A DNA stretch of 64,000 nt from Promicromonospora umidemergens (GCF_024171995.1 NZ_JAMTCT010000003.1:310001-374000), one strand, 5' to 3'. Shown: positions 1 through 9,581, counted from the first letter of the stretch. The notes: generated from the letters alone by a model not told the origin. Translations and numbers: made by a program.

Positions 1-1330
1 CGACTCCGCGGACATCACCGACCGGCAGAACATCCAGCTCCACTGGATCGAGGTCGAGGCGATGCCAGAGATCTGGCGACGCCTCGAAGCCGTGGGGCTG
101 AGCACCACGGAGGCCTGCGGCGACGTACCGCGTGTCATCCTCGGCAGCCCGGTCGCGGGGGTCGCGAAGGACGAGCTCATCGACCCGACGCCGGTGATCG
201 AGGAGATCCAGAAGCGCTTCATCGGGGACCCTGCACTGGCGAACCTCCCCCGCAAGTTCAAGACGGCGATCACCGGCCACCCGAGCCTCGACGTCGTGCA
301 CGAGATCAACGACGTCTCGTTCGTCGGCGTCGAGCACCCCGAGCGCGGTATCGGCTACGACGTGTGGGTGGGCGGCGCCCTGGCGACGACGCCGCGCTTC
401 GCGGAGCGCCTCGGTGCGTTCGTCTCGGCCGAGGAGGCGCCGGAGGTCTGGCACGGCGTCGTCAGCATCTTCCGCGACTACGGCTACCGCCGGCTGCGCA
501 ACAAGGCCCGCCTGAAGTTCCTGCTCGCCGACTGGGGCGTCGAGAAGTTCCGCGAGGTGCTCGAGACCGAGTACCTGGGCTACCGGATGACCGACGGCGA
601 CGCCCCGCCCACACCTGCCGAGCTGGGCCTGGCCGAGCGCGGCGACCACATCGGCGTCCACGAGCAGCACGACGGGCGGTTCTACGTGGGCGCAGCGCCG
701 ACCGTCGGCCGGGTCGCCGGCGAGAACCTGGCGCGGCTCGCCGACGTCGCAGAGGCGCACGGCAGCCGCCGGGTCCGGCTGACACCGCTGCAGAAGGTGC
801 TGGTCCTCGGCGTCACGCAGGACCAGGTCGAGCCGCTCATCGCCGACCTGGACGAGCTCGGCCTGCACGCCCGGCCGAGCCTGTTCCGCCGGAACACGAT
901 CGCCTGCACGGGCATCGAGTACTGCAAGCTCGCGATCGTGGAGACCAAGGCCACATCGGCCGAGGCGATCACGCAGCTCGAGGAGCGGCTCGGGGACCTC
1001 AAGGACCTCAAGCCACTGACCTTGCACGTCAACGGCTGCCCCAACTCCTGCGCGCGCATCCAGACGGCGGACATCGGCCTCAAGGGTCAGCTCGTGATGG
1101 ACGACGACGGCAACCAGGTGCCCGGCTTCCAGGTGCACCTCGGTGGCGGGCTCGCCTCTGTGGAGCGGGACGACGCCGGGCTCGGCCGCACGGTGCGTGG
1201 CCTCAAGGTGACGGCCGACGGGATCGGTGACTACGTGGAGCGCGTGGTGCGCCGGTACGACGCCGACCACGACGGCGCGGAGACGTTCGCACAGTGGGCG
1301 CACCGCGCCGACGAGGAGGCCTTGCGATGA
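1..1330 (+). CDS. sir: Ferredoxin-type sulfite (or nitrite) reductase, 3' part
   Basis: The C-terminal part of a siroheme and [4Fe-4S] reductase that reduces sulfite to sulfide (some relatives use nitrite). The reading frame is already open at base 2, and the first visible residues match this family upstream of the first internal ATG at 62, so the true start lies left of the window. Four cluster-ligand cysteine codons are visible at 905, 923, 1037 and 1049, in the C-x5-C and C-x3-C arrangement of the family. The stop overlaps the cysH start (ATGA at 1327-1330). With cysH and a siroheme synthase directly downstream, sulfite reduction is much likelier than nitrite assimilation. The cytoplasmic electron donor is probably ferredoxin. 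Confidence 0.93.
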   Translation, partial: DSADITDRQNIQLHWIEVEAMPEIWRRLEAVGLSTTEACGDVPRVILGSPVAGVAKDELIDPTPVIEEIQKRFIGDPALANLPRKFKTAITGHPSLDVVHEINDVSFVGVEHPERGIGYDVWVGGALATTPRFAERLGAFVSAEEAPEVWHGVVSIFRDYGYRRLRNKARLKFLLADWGVEKFREVLETEYLGYRMTDGDAPPTPAELGLAERGDHIGVHEQHDGRFYVGAAPTVGRVAGENLARLADVAEAHGSRRVRLTPLQKVLVLGVTQDQVEPLIADLDELGLHARPSLFRRNTIACTGIEYCKLAIVETKATSAEAITQLEERLGDLKDLKPLTLHVNGCPNSCARIQTADIGLKGQLVMDDDGNQVPGFQVHLGGGLASVERDDAGLGRTVRGLKVTADGIGDYVERVVRRYDADHDGAETFAQWAHRADEEALR

Positions 1331-2187
1331 CCACGGTGGAAGCGGCACCGACCTCCTCTCTCTCGCTCTCCGGGCACGGCGCGGTCGTGAACCCGCGCCT
1401 TGCGCGCGTGCGCGCCCGCGCCGCCGCCCGCGAGAGCATCCGTGCCATGCGACCGGCCGCGCGGGCCAAGCGCCGCCGTCGGACCCCCGAGGAGCTGCGC
1501 GCCGTGGTGGAGCGCGGGCAGGCCCAGCTGAACGCCTGCGCGGACTCGCCGGAGGCGGACGCGCAGGCGGTCATCGCATGGGCCGTGCGTGAGTTCGGGC
1601 CGTACCTGGCGGTGGCCTCCTCGATGCAGGACACCGTGCTGTCGCACCTCGTGGCCGAGCAGTTCCCGTTCGTGGACGTGCTGTTCGGCGACACGGGCTA
1701 CCACTTCGCCGAGACGCTGGGCACGCGCGGCGCCGTGGAGATCGAGCTCGACGTCAACGTCGTGGACGTGCGCCCCGAGCTGACCGTGGCCGAGCAGGAC
1801 GCCGCGTACGGGCCAAGGCTGCACGACCGCGACCCCGAGGCCTGCTGCGCCATGCGCAAGGTCGCGCCGATGCAGAAGGCGCTGGAGAACTACGAGGCGT
1901 GGGCCACCGGCGTGCGCCGCGAGGAGACCGCCGCACGCGCCAACGCGCCGCTCGTGAGCTGGGACGAGCGCAACGGCGTGGTGAAGATCAACCCGATCGC
2001 CGCGTGGACCGACGACCAGGTCGCCGACTACGCCGACCGGCACGGCCTCGTCGTGAACCCGCTGCTCGCCGACGGCTACCCGTCGGTCGGCTGCGAGCCG
2101 TGCACCGCGCGGCCGCTGCCGGGCGAGGACGCGCGCTCCGGCCGGTGGGCCGGTCGCGACAAGGACGAGTGCGGTCTTCATGTCTGA
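1327..2187 (+). CDS. cysH: Assimilatory phosphoadenylyl/adenylyl-sulfate reductase
   Basis: Reduces (phospho)adenylyl-sulfate to sulfite, the step before the upstream sulfite reductase. It is 286 residues from the ATG that overlaps the previous stop; an in-frame ATG at 1294 lies inside the upstream gene and was not used. Cys-Cys at residues 173-174, a GCEPC motif at 255-259 and an ECGLH-type C-terminus give the cysteine set of iron-sulfur APS-type reductases. The substrate may therefore be APS rather than PAPS. The first 75 or so residues are Arg/Ala-rich and look like a lineage-specific extension before the nucleotide-binding fold. It overlaps the next gene by 8 bp, indicating translational coupling. 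Confidence 0.93.
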   Translation: MTTVEAAPTSSLSLSGHGAVVNPRLARVRARAAARESIRAMRPAARAKRRRRTPEELRAVVERGQAQLNACADSPEADAQAVIAWAVREFGPYLAVASSMQDTVLSHLVAEQFPFVDVLFGDTGYHFAETLGTRGAVEIELDVNVVDVRPELTVAEQDAAYGPRLHDRDPEACCAMRKVAPMQKALENYEAWATGVRREETAARANAPLVSWDERNGVVKINPIAAWTDDQVADYADRHGLVVNPLLADGYPSVGCEPCTARPLPGEDARSGRWAGRDKDECGLHV

Positions 2188-3445
2188 CATCTATCCGCTC
2201 GGGCTGAAGGTCACCGGCCGGCTCGTCGTCGTGGTCGGCGGCGGACCCGTCGCCGCGCGCCGCGTCCGCTCGCTCGTCGAGGCTCGGGCGCGCGTCCGCC
2301 TCGTCGCACCGCACTCCGTGCTCGCCGAGTCCGGGATGCCCGTCGCCTCCGAGACTCCCGAGCCCACCGACGGCCCCGGTCCGGCCGAGGTCGAGTGGGT
2401 CCGGCGGGACTACCGCGCGGGCGACCTCGACGGGGCGTGGCTCGTGCACACGGCCACGGGTTCGGCCGCGGTCGACCGCCAGGTGTCCGACGACGCCGAG
2501 CGCGCCCGGGTCTTCTGCGTCACCGCCGGCGACGCCTCGGTGGGCAGCGCGTGGGTTCCCGCGGTGGCCCGCACCACCCTGACCGACGACGCCGAGGTGA
2601 CCGTCTCGGTGACCGCCGGCCGCGACCCGCGGCGTGCGCGGGCGGTCCGGGACGCGGTGGCGGCCCAGCTCCAGTCGGGCCGGCTGCCGCTGCGCCGCCA
2701 CCGGCCCAAGCTGCCGGACGGCGGCCTCGGTCGCGTCTGGCTCGTCGGCGGCGGCCCCGGCGACACGGGCCTCATCACGGCGCGCGGCCGCTCGGTCCTC
2801 GCGCAGGCCGACGTCGTGATCGTCGACCGGCTCGGTCCGCGCGCCCTGCTGGACGAGCTCTCCCCCGACGTCGAGATCGTCGACGTCGGCAAGACCAGCG
2901 GCAACCACCCGGTACCGCAGCACGAGATCAACGCCCTGCTGATCCAGCACGCCCAGGCGGGGAGCGACGTCGTCCGCCTGAAGGGCGGGGACCCGTACGT
3001 GCTGGGCCGCGGCGGCGAGGAGCTCTCGGCCTGCCGGGCGGCGGGCATCGAGGTCGAGGTGGTGCCTGGCGTGACCAGCGCCGTGTCCGTACCCGCGGCG
3101 GCCGGCATCCCGGTCACCCACCGCGGCGTCGCGCGCGGCTTCAGCGTCCTGACCGGTCACGACGGCGCCGCCGAGGTGCCCGGCGGCGCCGACCACACGC
3201 TCGTGCTGCTCATGGGCGTCACCCGCCTGGCCGACACGGCCGAGGCGCTCGTCACCGCTGACCGCCCCGCCGACACCCCGGCCGCGGTGATCGAGGACGG
3301 CTACGGGCCCGGGCAGCGCGTCACCGTCGGCACGCTGGCGACCATCGCGGACCGCGCGGCCGAGGTCGGCGTCAAGCCGCCCGCGGTGATCGTGGTCGGC
3401 GCGGTGGTCCGCCTCTCCCCGGCCTGGCCCCACCAAGCTCGTTGA
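2180..3445 (+). CDS. cysG: Fused siroheme synthase (precorrin-2 dehydrogenase/ferrochelatase + uroporphyrinogen-III C-methyltransferase)
   Basis: Makes siroheme, the cofactor of the sulfite reductase two genes upstream. Residues 1 to about 150 form the Met8/CysG N-terminal Rossmann domain (VVVVGGGPVAARR near the start). Residues about 185-415 form the SUMT methyltransferase domain with GGGPGDTGLIT, RLKGGDPYVLGRGGEE and VPGVTS motifs. At 421 residues it is slightly shorter than enterobacterial CysG (about 457). The gene overlaps cysH by 8 bp and closes the visible operon. Its stop codon lies within the left arm of a long hairpin that probably ends the transcript. Confidence 0.94.
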   Translation: MSDIYPLGLKVTGRLVVVVGGGPVAARRVRSLVEARARVRLVAPHSVLAESGMPVASETPEPTDGPGPAEVEWVRRDYRAGDLDGAWLVHTATGSAAVDRQVSDDAERARVFCVTAGDASVGSAWVPAVARTTLTDDAEVTVSVTAGRDPRRARAVRDAVAAQLQSGRLPLRRHRPKLPDGGLGRVWLVGGGPGDTGLITARGRSVLAQADVVIVDRLGPRALLDELSPDVEIVDVGKTSGNHPVPQHEINALLIQHAQAGSDVVRLKGGDPYVLGRGGEELSACRAAGIEVEVVPGVTSAVSVPAAAGIPVTHRGVARGFSVLTGHDGAAEVPGGADHTLVLLMGVTRLADTAEALVTADRPADTPAAVIEDGYGPGQRVTVGTLATIADRAAEVGVKPPAVIVVGAVVRLSPAWPHQAR

Positions 3446-3502
3446 GTGCTGGGTAGCTGTCGGCGCGAAGGCCATCAACCCGACAGCTACCCGGCACTCA
3501 AC
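3441..3502 (+). terminator. Long hairpin ending the sulfur operon
   Basis: A 23-bp inverted repeat (left arm 3441-3463, right arm 3480-3502, 16-nt loop) with a single mismatch that would be a G-U pair in RNA. The left arm includes the cysG stop codon. There is no long T tract, as is common in high-GC actinobacteria. Its arms are longer than needed for a simple terminator. Confidence 0.7.
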
Positions 3503-3589
3503 GGATCTCCTGCGGGTGAATTCAGCTCGCCAGTACAGGAAAAGGCCCTGTTCCCCTTTCGCCATAGGTCGAGTTCCGGTATGCATGCA

Positions 3590-3614
3590 AAGGCCGCCAC
3601 ATTCCCGCGGCCTT
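3590..3614 (+). promoter_or_regulatory. Stem-loop in the leader of the M6 protease gene
   Basis: A perfect 8-bp inverted repeat (AAGGCCGC at 3590-3597, GCGGCCTT at 3607-3614) lies about 50 bases before the protease start, inside a 160-base non-coding leader. It could be an mRNA leader stem or an operator; the sequence does not decide which. Confidence 0.35.
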
Positions 3615-3664
3615 CTGCCCTGCCGAAACGCCATCAATGTTGACGGCCTGATCTGGGAGAACGC

Positions 3665-6511
3665 ATGAGAAAACAGACACGACGTGCGCTTCGGTGCACG
3701 GTGGCCGCGATGCCTGTCGTCGCGCTCACCGTCGCCGGGCTCGCCGCGACCGGAGGTGCGACGACGGCGTCGGCCACCGACAGCAGTGCGTCCGCCGTCG
3801 AGAGGTCCGAGCAGTACATCAACTATGCCGATGTCGCGGCCCAGCCCGAGCTCGACGACGACGTCGAGATCACGCCCGACGGCCGCACCATCGTCCATGA
3901 GGCCGAGGGCCAGACGGGCGTCAGCGTCGACGCTTCCGTCCAGGCCGCCTCGGACGAGCTCGACAAGAAGTTCACCGGCGGCAACCCGGCGGCGGCGGAA
4001 CAGCTGGCCAGGCTCGAGAGCCAGGCCATCCGCACGGGCAAGAGCCCGAAGGAGATCAAGGACTCTCGCTACAAGAGTGCGCCCAGGACCCAGGAGGCTC
4101 GCCTCCTGACCATCCTCGTCGAGTTCGAGGAGAACGCCGGCGACGACTTCACCGACCAGATGGTGCCCACCTTCTGGGGCTCGTCGGAATGCATGCCGGG
4201 TAACGTCCAGAACGGCCCGCTGCACAACAACATCCCGAATCCTGCCGAGGCCTCGCAGCCCGACAACAACACGATGTGGGTCGAGGACTTCTCGTCGGAG
4301 CACTTCGACAAGATGCTCTTCACGGACGAGGGCATCACCGAGCGTGTCCGCCCCGACCTCACCGGGCCTGACGGTCGGCCGGGCATCGACATCTCCGGCT
4401 ACACCATGAAGAACATGTACGAGGAGATGTCGCGCAACGCCTACACCGTGACCGGCTCGGCGACCCCCTGGGTGAAGGTGCCGCACTCCGAAGCCTGGTA
4501 CGGCGCGCAGCGCTGCTTCCTCAACGACGAGGGCGAGTGGGAGGCCGGGGCCTACCAGACCATGAACGGGCACCCGGACAACCCCAGCGGTCCCGGGCAG
4601 CTCCCGATCGACGCCGTGGCGAAGCTCGCCGAGATGCAGCCTGACTTCCCCTGGGCGGACTACGACATCGAGGACCAGGCCGACCGGGACGGGGACGGCG
4701 ACGTCAACGAGCCGGACGGTGTGATCGACCACGTGGTGCTCGTCCACGCGGGTGAGGACAAGTCCGGCGGCGGCGGCGAGCAGGGCACGTACGCCATCTG
4801 GGCCCACTCGTCGAACGTTCCCGGCGGTGCGCCCATCCCGGGCACCGATCTGAGGCTGTCCAACTACATCGTGCAGCCGGAGGACTCCGGCGTGGGCGTG
4901 TTCGCCCACGAGTACGGCCACGACCTCGGCCTGCCCGACCTGTACGACACCGCCAGCGGCGGCGACTCCGACGTGGACTTCTGGGACCTGATGAGCTCGG
5001 GGTCGCACGCCGGTCCCATCTTCCAGTCGATGCCCACGCACATGGGGATCTGGGACAAGTGGGTGCTCGGCTGGGTGGACCCCGTCGAGGTGAACCCGGG
5101 CGACGACAAGCTGGCCGTCAAGGTCGGCCAGGCCTCCCGCCCGCACCGAGGAACCCAGGACGGCGTCAAGATCAACCTGCCGGACAAGCGCATCGAGCTC
5201 GGCGAGCCCCACAGCGGTGAGGCCATGTGGTACACCGGATCGGACCAGAGCTGGGCCGACGTCCGCCTGCACCGCACCCTGGACGTTCCCACCGACGCCA
5301 CCTTCTCGTTCTGGGCCGACTACATGATCGAGGCCGACTGGGACTACGGCTTCGTCGAGGTCTCCACCGACGGTGGCACCACCTGGGACGAGCAGAAGGT
5401 CTTCGACGACGCGGGCGCCGAGGTCACCACACCGGACGGGTATGCCGACCCGAACGGCCGCATGGCCGACTACGGCACCAAGAAGTACGGCCTCACCGGC
5501 ACCACCGAGGGCTGGGCCCACCTGAACGTGGACCTGTCCGCGTTCGCAGGACAGACCGTCCAGCTGCGTCTGCGCTATGCCAGCGACGCCGCGTTCGAGG
5601 ACCGTGGCTGGTTCTCCGACGACTTCGAGCTCACGAGCGGGAGCGAGGTCGTGTGGAGCGACGACGTGGAGTCGGGTGCGGCCGGCTGGACCCCCGAGGT
5701 CTCGACCTTCACGGACACCACGGGCAACGGCTGGCACATCTACTCGGGCTCGTCCGTCCAGGAGCACTTCTACCTGGTCGAGTGGCGCAACCTCGACGGG
5801 TTCGACAAGGGGCTGAAGTACGCGTACGACACCACGTACGCGGCTCCGCAGACCGACGCGTGGAAGGTGGAGAAGCTCGCCTACAACGCGCCGGGCATGC
5901 TTGTCTGGTACCGGGACACGACCTTCGGCCGCCAGAACCACGTCCTGAACAACCTCTCCGAGCTGCCGAGCACCGGAGCGAAGGGCGGCCTGCTGCTGGT
6001 GGACAGCCACTTCGACCCGCTGCGTCGCGACGACTCGGCGACGCCGGACACGACGGCGCTGAAGAACGTTCCGTCCCGTGCACAGTCCTCGAACGTGGCG
6101 TTCGGCCTCCGGCCGACGTACCCGTTCACCGAGTGCATCACGGGTGCGGACACCACCGTGGAGTTCTGCACGGACTTCGAGGCACAGGCGCCGGTGCGCA
6201 CGTTCACCGACGACGCGGGCTGGTACCCCGGGATCGAGCTCAACAACGGTGGCCTGTTCTACCGCGACAACGACGCATCGACCGTGGTGCCGTCCGTCGA
6301 CAGCTCGCCCTACACGGTGCGGATGGTCGACGAGCAGGGAGCGCTCCTGCCGGACGAGTTCGGGCAGGACTTCGGCATCGGTGCCATCACCGGCACCGGG
6401 AACCCGGCGGACGACGGCGTCGGCTACGGCACCGTGATCCACCTCAAGAAGGCGTTCAAGGGCAACACCTCAGCCCTGATCAAGATCACGCCGCCCCTCT
6501 CAGGGCAGTGA
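3665..6511 (+). CDS. Secreted M6-family (immune inhibitor A-like) zinc metalloprotease
   Basis: A 948-residue exported protease. The N-terminus has a basic n-region, a hydrophobic core and an Ala-rich cleavage region ending near residue 38, so it should leave by the Sec route. The zinc site HEYGH is at residues 415-419 and is followed by a conserved GLPDLYD, as in peptidase family M6. The region after about residue 500 contains jelly-roll-like segments with repeated W-D-E clusters, as expected of the accessory C-terminal domains of InhA-type enzymes. The start is supported by GGGAGA four bases before the ATG. It is monocistronic, with a hairpin on each side. The substrate is unknown; relatives degrade host or environmental proteins. 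Confidence 0.9.
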   Translation: MRKQTRRALRCTVAAMPVVALTVAGLAATGGATTASATDSSASAVERSEQYINYADVAAQPELDDDVEITPDGRTIVHEAEGQTGVSVDASVQAASDELDKKFTGGNPAAAEQLARLESQAIRTGKSPKEIKDSRYKSAPRTQEARLLTILVEFEENAGDDFTDQMVPTFWGSSECMPGNVQNGPLHNNIPNPAEASQPDNNTMWVEDFSSEHFDKMLFTDEGITERVRPDLTGPDGRPGIDISGYTMKNMYEEMSRNAYTVTGSATPWVKVPHSEAWYGAQRCFLNDEGEWEAGAYQTMNGHPDNPSGPGQLPIDAVAKLAEMQPDFPWADYDIEDQADRDGDGDVNEPDGVIDHVVLVHAGEDKSGGGGEQGTYAIWAHSSNVPGGAPIPGTDLRLSNYIVQPEDSGVGVFAHEYGHDLGLPDLYDTASGGDSDVDFWDLMSSGSHAGPIFQSMPTHMGIWDKWVLGWVDPVEVNPGDDKLAVKVGQASRPHRGTQDGVKINLPDKRIELGEPHSGEAMWYTGSDQSWADVRLHRTLDVPTDATFSFWADYMIEADWDYGFVEVSTDGGTTWDEQKVFDDAGAEVTTPDGYADPNGRMADYGTKKYGLTGTTEGWAHLNVDLSAFAGQTVQLRLRYASDAAFEDRGWFSDDFELTSGSEVVWSDDVESGAAGWTPEVSTFTDTTGNGWHIYSGSSVQEHFYLVEWRNLDGFDKGLKYAYDTTYAAPQTDAWKVEKLAYNAPGMLVWYRDTTFGRQNHVLNNLSELPSTGAKGGLLLVDSHFDPLRRDDSATPDTTALKNVPSRAQSSNVAFGLRPTYPFTECITGADTTVEFCTDFEAQAPVRTFTDDAGWYPGIELNNGGLFYRDNDASTVVPSVDSSPYTVRMVDEQGALLPDEFGQDFGIGAITGTGNPADDGVGYGTVIHLKKAFKGNTSALIKITPPLSGQ

Positions 6512-6589
6512 TCCACACCGCCGGGCAGGCAGCACCGCTGTCCGCACGGCAGTAGCCACAGAAGTAGGCACAGAAGTAGTCACAGGACA

Positions 6590-6620
6590 GGGCGGGGCCA
6601 CCAGCCAGGTGGTCCCGCCC
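6590..6620 (+). terminator. Hairpin terminator after the M6 protease
   Basis: 13-bp arms (6590-6602 and 6608-6620) with one G-U-compatible mismatch and a 5-nt loop. It lies between the protease and the convergent membrane-protein gene and probably serves both strands. Confidence 0.75.
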
Positions 6621-6691
6621 TCTGCCATGTCCCGGTGCGGTGCCCATGTTCCGGTGCGGTGGCCGACCCCCTCCGGGAACGCATCAAGCGC

Positions 6692-7369
6692 TCAACGGAT
6701 CTCTTCCGCTCGCGCGAGGACGTAGCGGAGCAGGTCGACGTCGGCCGTCGGCACCGCGATGCTCCAGGCCCCGGACCGTGAGGCACCTTCGAGCTGCGCG
6801 TACGCCGACCTCTCGAACGCCCCGCGCGTGGGCGGCTGCGTCCCGAACAGCCGGTGCGGTGCCGCACCCAGCACCGACTCCAGCGACTCCACGGACGCGG
6901 CGTCCAGCCCGACCCTGAGCGAGACCCGACGGACCTTGCGTTCCATCAGGTATGCGACCACCAGGACGGCGCCGCCGCCCGTGACGGTCGCCAGGTCCTG
7001 GGCCGGGGTCGGCCGACGGTCGGCGGCCCGGAAGAGGTCGTCGAGTGCCGTCCTGGAGCCCGCACTGCGCCGCACGGCCGAGGCGACGTGCGATCCGCGT
7101 GCACGAGCACCGGCCCACCGGCTCTCGCGGACGCTCAGCACGAGCCACTCGGCCGTCGCGGCGATCGTCAGGGCACCCGCCGCGATCCGCAGGACGAAGT
7201 TCATGGGATCCCACGAGTTCGACGCGTTCGCGTAGGTGCTCACCATCCAGATGATGGCGGCGACCACGGCGATCATGAGGCTGACTGGTCGGCTGGTCCG
7301 CATGGAGGTCGGTTTCTTCGTCTCGGTCGGTCGGGCCGGCCGTCGCCTGCTCGGTACCAGCAGCGCCAT
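6692..7369 (-). CDS. Unknown membrane protein with two N-terminal helices
   Basis: I do not recognise a family. It is 225 residues from the ATG at 7369; an alternative ATG at 7303 would remove 22 basic residues. Two hydrophobic helices (about residues 30-47 and 58-80) are followed by a soluble C-terminal region of roughly 130 residues containing a further moderately hydrophobic stretch near 130-142. It is on the same strand as the two-component pair and lies about 100 bases downstream of the response regulator, so it may be part of that transcript. No catalytic motif is visible. Confidence 0.6.
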   Translation of the reverse strand: MALLVPSRRRPARPTETKKPTSMRTSRPVSLMIAVVAAIIWMVSTYANASNSWDPMNFVLRIAAGALTIAATAEWLVLSVRESRWAGARARGSHVASAVRRSAGSRTALDDLFRAADRRPTPAQDLATVTGGGAVLVVAYLMERKVRRVSLRVGLDAASVESLESVLGAAPHRLFGTQPPTRGAFERSAYAQLEGASRSGAWSIAVPTADVDLLRYVLARAEEIR

Positions 7370-7473
7370 CCCGCCGAGACCCTGCACGACGAGTGCACCC
7401 CGCTGGGGGCACAGAGCGTACCAATGCCGACCGCGCGGTCGAACCGACTTCACCTGCCCTACCTGCCGAGTGG

Positions 7474-8175
7474 TCAGAGGAGGCGGCGCGCCACCGCCCA
7501 GCGGGTCAGCTCGTAGCGGGACGACAGCTGCAGCTTGCGCAGCACCGCGCTCACGTGGGTCTCCACGGTCTTGATCGAGATGAACAGCTCGCTCGCGACC
7601 TCCCGGTAGGAGTAGCCGCGGGCGATGAGGCGCATGACCTCCTGCTCGCGCTTCGAGAGGCGGTCGAGCTCGTCGTCGGCCACGGCTATGTCGTTCGCGG
7701 ACGCGCCGAACGCGTCCAGCACGAACCCGGCCAGCCGTGGCGAGAAGACGGCGTCGCCGCCGGCCACCTGCACCACCGCCGACGACAGGTCTGCCGGCGC
7801 GATGTTCTTCGTGACGTAGCCGCGAGCACCTGCCCGGATGACGGCGACGACGTCCTCCGCGGCGTCGGACACGGAGAGGGCAAGGAATCGCACGCCATCG
7901 GCGAGCAGGTCGGCGCAGCGCTGCACCACCTCGGCGCCGCCGCCGCCGTTGCCGCCGGGCAGGTGCACGTCGAGCAGCACGACGGGCGGACGGAGCTCGT
8001 GCACCTGTGCTACGGCGGTGTCGACGTCGGCCGCCTCGCCCACCACGGTCACCCGGTTGTCCAGGGAGGCCCGCACACCGGTGCGGAACAGGTGGTGGTC
8101 GTCCACGAGCACCACGGGGACCGGGATGGTCACGGTGCCCTGCGTGCTGCCCGACGGCGTCGCGTGGGTTGTCAT
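7474..8175 (-). CDS. LuxR/NarL-family response regulator (EsrR-like)
   Basis: A cytoplasmic two-component DNA-binding regulator, 233 residues. The receiver domain (about 18-140) has the acidic pair D25-D26, phospho-acceptor D69 in VVLLDVHLPGG and a conserved Lys near 123. The LuxR-type helix-turn-helix occupies about 165-230 (LSKREQEVMRLIARGYSYREVA). It overlaps the kinase gene upstream by 4 bp (ATGA), so the two are translated together. Partnered with a PspC-domain kinase and a divergent PspC membrane protein, it resembles the corynebacterial EsrISR envelope-stress module. Its targets are not visible here, apart from a candidate palindrome in the divergent promoter at 9651. Confidence 0.9.
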   Translation of the reverse strand: MTTHATPSGSTQGTVTIPVPVVLVDDHHLFRTGVRASLDNRVTVVGEAADVDTAVAQVHELRPPVVLLDVHLPGGNGGGGAEVVQRCADLLADGVRFLALSVSDAAEDVVAVIRAGARGYVTKNIAPADLSSAVVQVAGGDAVFSPRLAGFVLDAFGASANDIAVADDELDRLSKREQEVMRLIARGYSYREVASELFISIKTVETHVSAVLRKLQLSSRYELTRWAVARRLL

Positions 8176-9581
8176 CTCGTCGCACCTTCCACAGTGGTGG
8201 GTGCAGTGCCGGGGGCCGTCGTGGCCCGCGCTCTGCCGTTCTTCTCGGTCTTCTTCTCGCCGTTCGCGGGCTTGTCCAGCGGCATCCGGAGCCGCACCTC
8301 GGTGCCCCAGCCTGGCCGGCTCACGACCTCAGCGGTGCCGCCGCGACGGCGAACCCGGCCGAGGATCGACTCGCGGACGCCGAACCGGTCCTGCGCGATC
8401 TCGTCGAGGTCGAACCCGTCCCCGCGGTCGCGGACGAACACCTCGGCCACCGCGTCGGTGACCTCAAGGTATACGGAGACGGGCGGTGCGCCGTGCTTGA
8501 AGGCGTTGAGCAGTGCCTCGCGGGCTGCCTGGAGCAGCGCCGACGTGCACTCGGTGGGCCGGGCGTCGCCCACCACGACGGTCTCGACGGTGAGCGGGGC
8601 CACGGCGTCCTCGATCTCGGCGACCAGCTCCTTGAGCTCTGCTGCCACCGAGGTGCCGGGTTCCTGCCGGTCGTCGTAGAGCCAGCCGCGCAGCTCGCGC
8701 TCCTGGGCGCGGGCCATGCGGGACACCGCCTCGGGGTCGGACGCCTGCGCGCGGATCAGGGCGAGGGTCTGGAGCACGGAGTCGTGCAGGTGGGCGGCAA
8801 TGTCGGCGCGCTCGGACTCGCGTGCGTGGGCGGCGCGCTCGTCGCCGAGCTGGCGTACCAGCCGGAACCACCACGGCAGCGAGACGAGCGCGATGCCCGC
8901 GACCATGGCGACGGACGCGACGGTGGCCTGCATCAGCACGCTCACGGGGGTGTCCTGGCCCACCAGCATCAGGACGCCGAGCATGGTGAGCACGACGCCG
9001 CCGGCGAGGCGGAGCAGCGCGGTGCGCGAGCGCAGGCCGGTGCTGGTGCCGTCCACCCACCGGTCCCGCTCGGTGGCGTCGATCTGGCTCCAGGCCAGGG
9101 CGACCCCGCCGAGGCCGATGAGGGCGGGCAGCACCCAGGACGCGACCGGGTCCCAACCCGCGCGGAACGCGAGCATCAGCGCCGCGCTCGAGAGCAGGAC
9201 CACGCCGATCCAGATGTCGCGGACCGCGAGGCGGGACACCGGCCCGGAGAGCCGCACCCGGTCGGCGAGCGATCTCGTCCGTTCCGCGGCGCCCGCGTCG
9301 GCGTCGGCGTCGGTCGTCAGTCGGGGGGCGAGCCGCCGGCGGTCGGCGGGCAGGACGTCGTCAGCCACGGTGGGGGCGCCCGCAGGGACGGTGATCCACC
9401 AGAAGATGTAGGCCACCAGGCCGGCTCCGGCGAACCAGACGAAGATGAGGAACGCGACCCGGACCAGCCACACGGGCACGCCGAGGTGGGCCGCGAGACC
9501 GGCGGCGACACCCGCTACCCAGCGGTCGCTGTATCCCGGTCCCGCCGCGGCGGGCCGGCGGAAGGTGAGTCTCTGGTTCAC
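8172..9581 (-). CDS. PspC-domain sensor histidine kinase (EsrS-like)
   Basis: A membrane sensor kinase of about 469 residues from the GTG at 9581. An upstream in-frame GTG at 9617 would add 12 residues, but the PspC fold begins only after the later start. A PspC domain is at about residues 10-60 (RWVAGVAAGLAAHLG then a helix), followed by four or more further hydrophobic helices to about 245. Then comes a HisKA_3 dimerisation segment with the phospho-accepting His in HLHDSVLQ, and a GHKL ATPase ending in RRRGGTAEVVSRPGWGTEV. It overlaps the response regulator by 4 bp. PspC relatives sense membrane damage; the ligand here is unknown. Confidence 0.88.
   Translation of the reverse strand: MNQRLTFRRPAAAGPGYSDRWVAGVAAGLAAHLGVPVWLVRVAFLIFVWFAGAGLVAYIFWWITVPAGAPTVADDVLPADRRRLAPRLTTDADADAGAAERTRSLADRVRLSGPVSRLAVRDIWIGVVLLSSAALMLAFRAGWDPVASWVLPALIGLGGVALAWSQIDATERDRWVDGTSTGLRSRTALLRLAGGVVLTMLGVLMLVGQDTPVSVLMQATVASVAMVAGIALVSLPWWFRLVRQLGDERAAHARESERADIAAHLHDSVLQTLALIRAQASDPEAVSRMARAQERELRGWLYDDRQEPGTSVAAELKELVAEIEDAVAPLTVETVVVGDARPTECTSALLQAAREALLNAFKHGAPPVSVYLEVTDAVAEVFVRDRGDGFDLDEIAQDRFGVRESILGRVRRRGGTAEVVSRPGWGTEVRLRMPLDKPANGEKKTEKNGRARATTAPGTAPTTVEGATR

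Noticed and set aside
3446-3643. Short plus-strand frame after cysG
   Set aside because: It begins inside the terminator hairpin, has no ribosome-binding site and reads like translated non-coding leader.
1988-6442. A 1484-codon open frame on the minus strand
   Set aside because: It lies antisense to cysG and the M6 protease, which have clear family motifs; long antisense frames are expected at this GC content.
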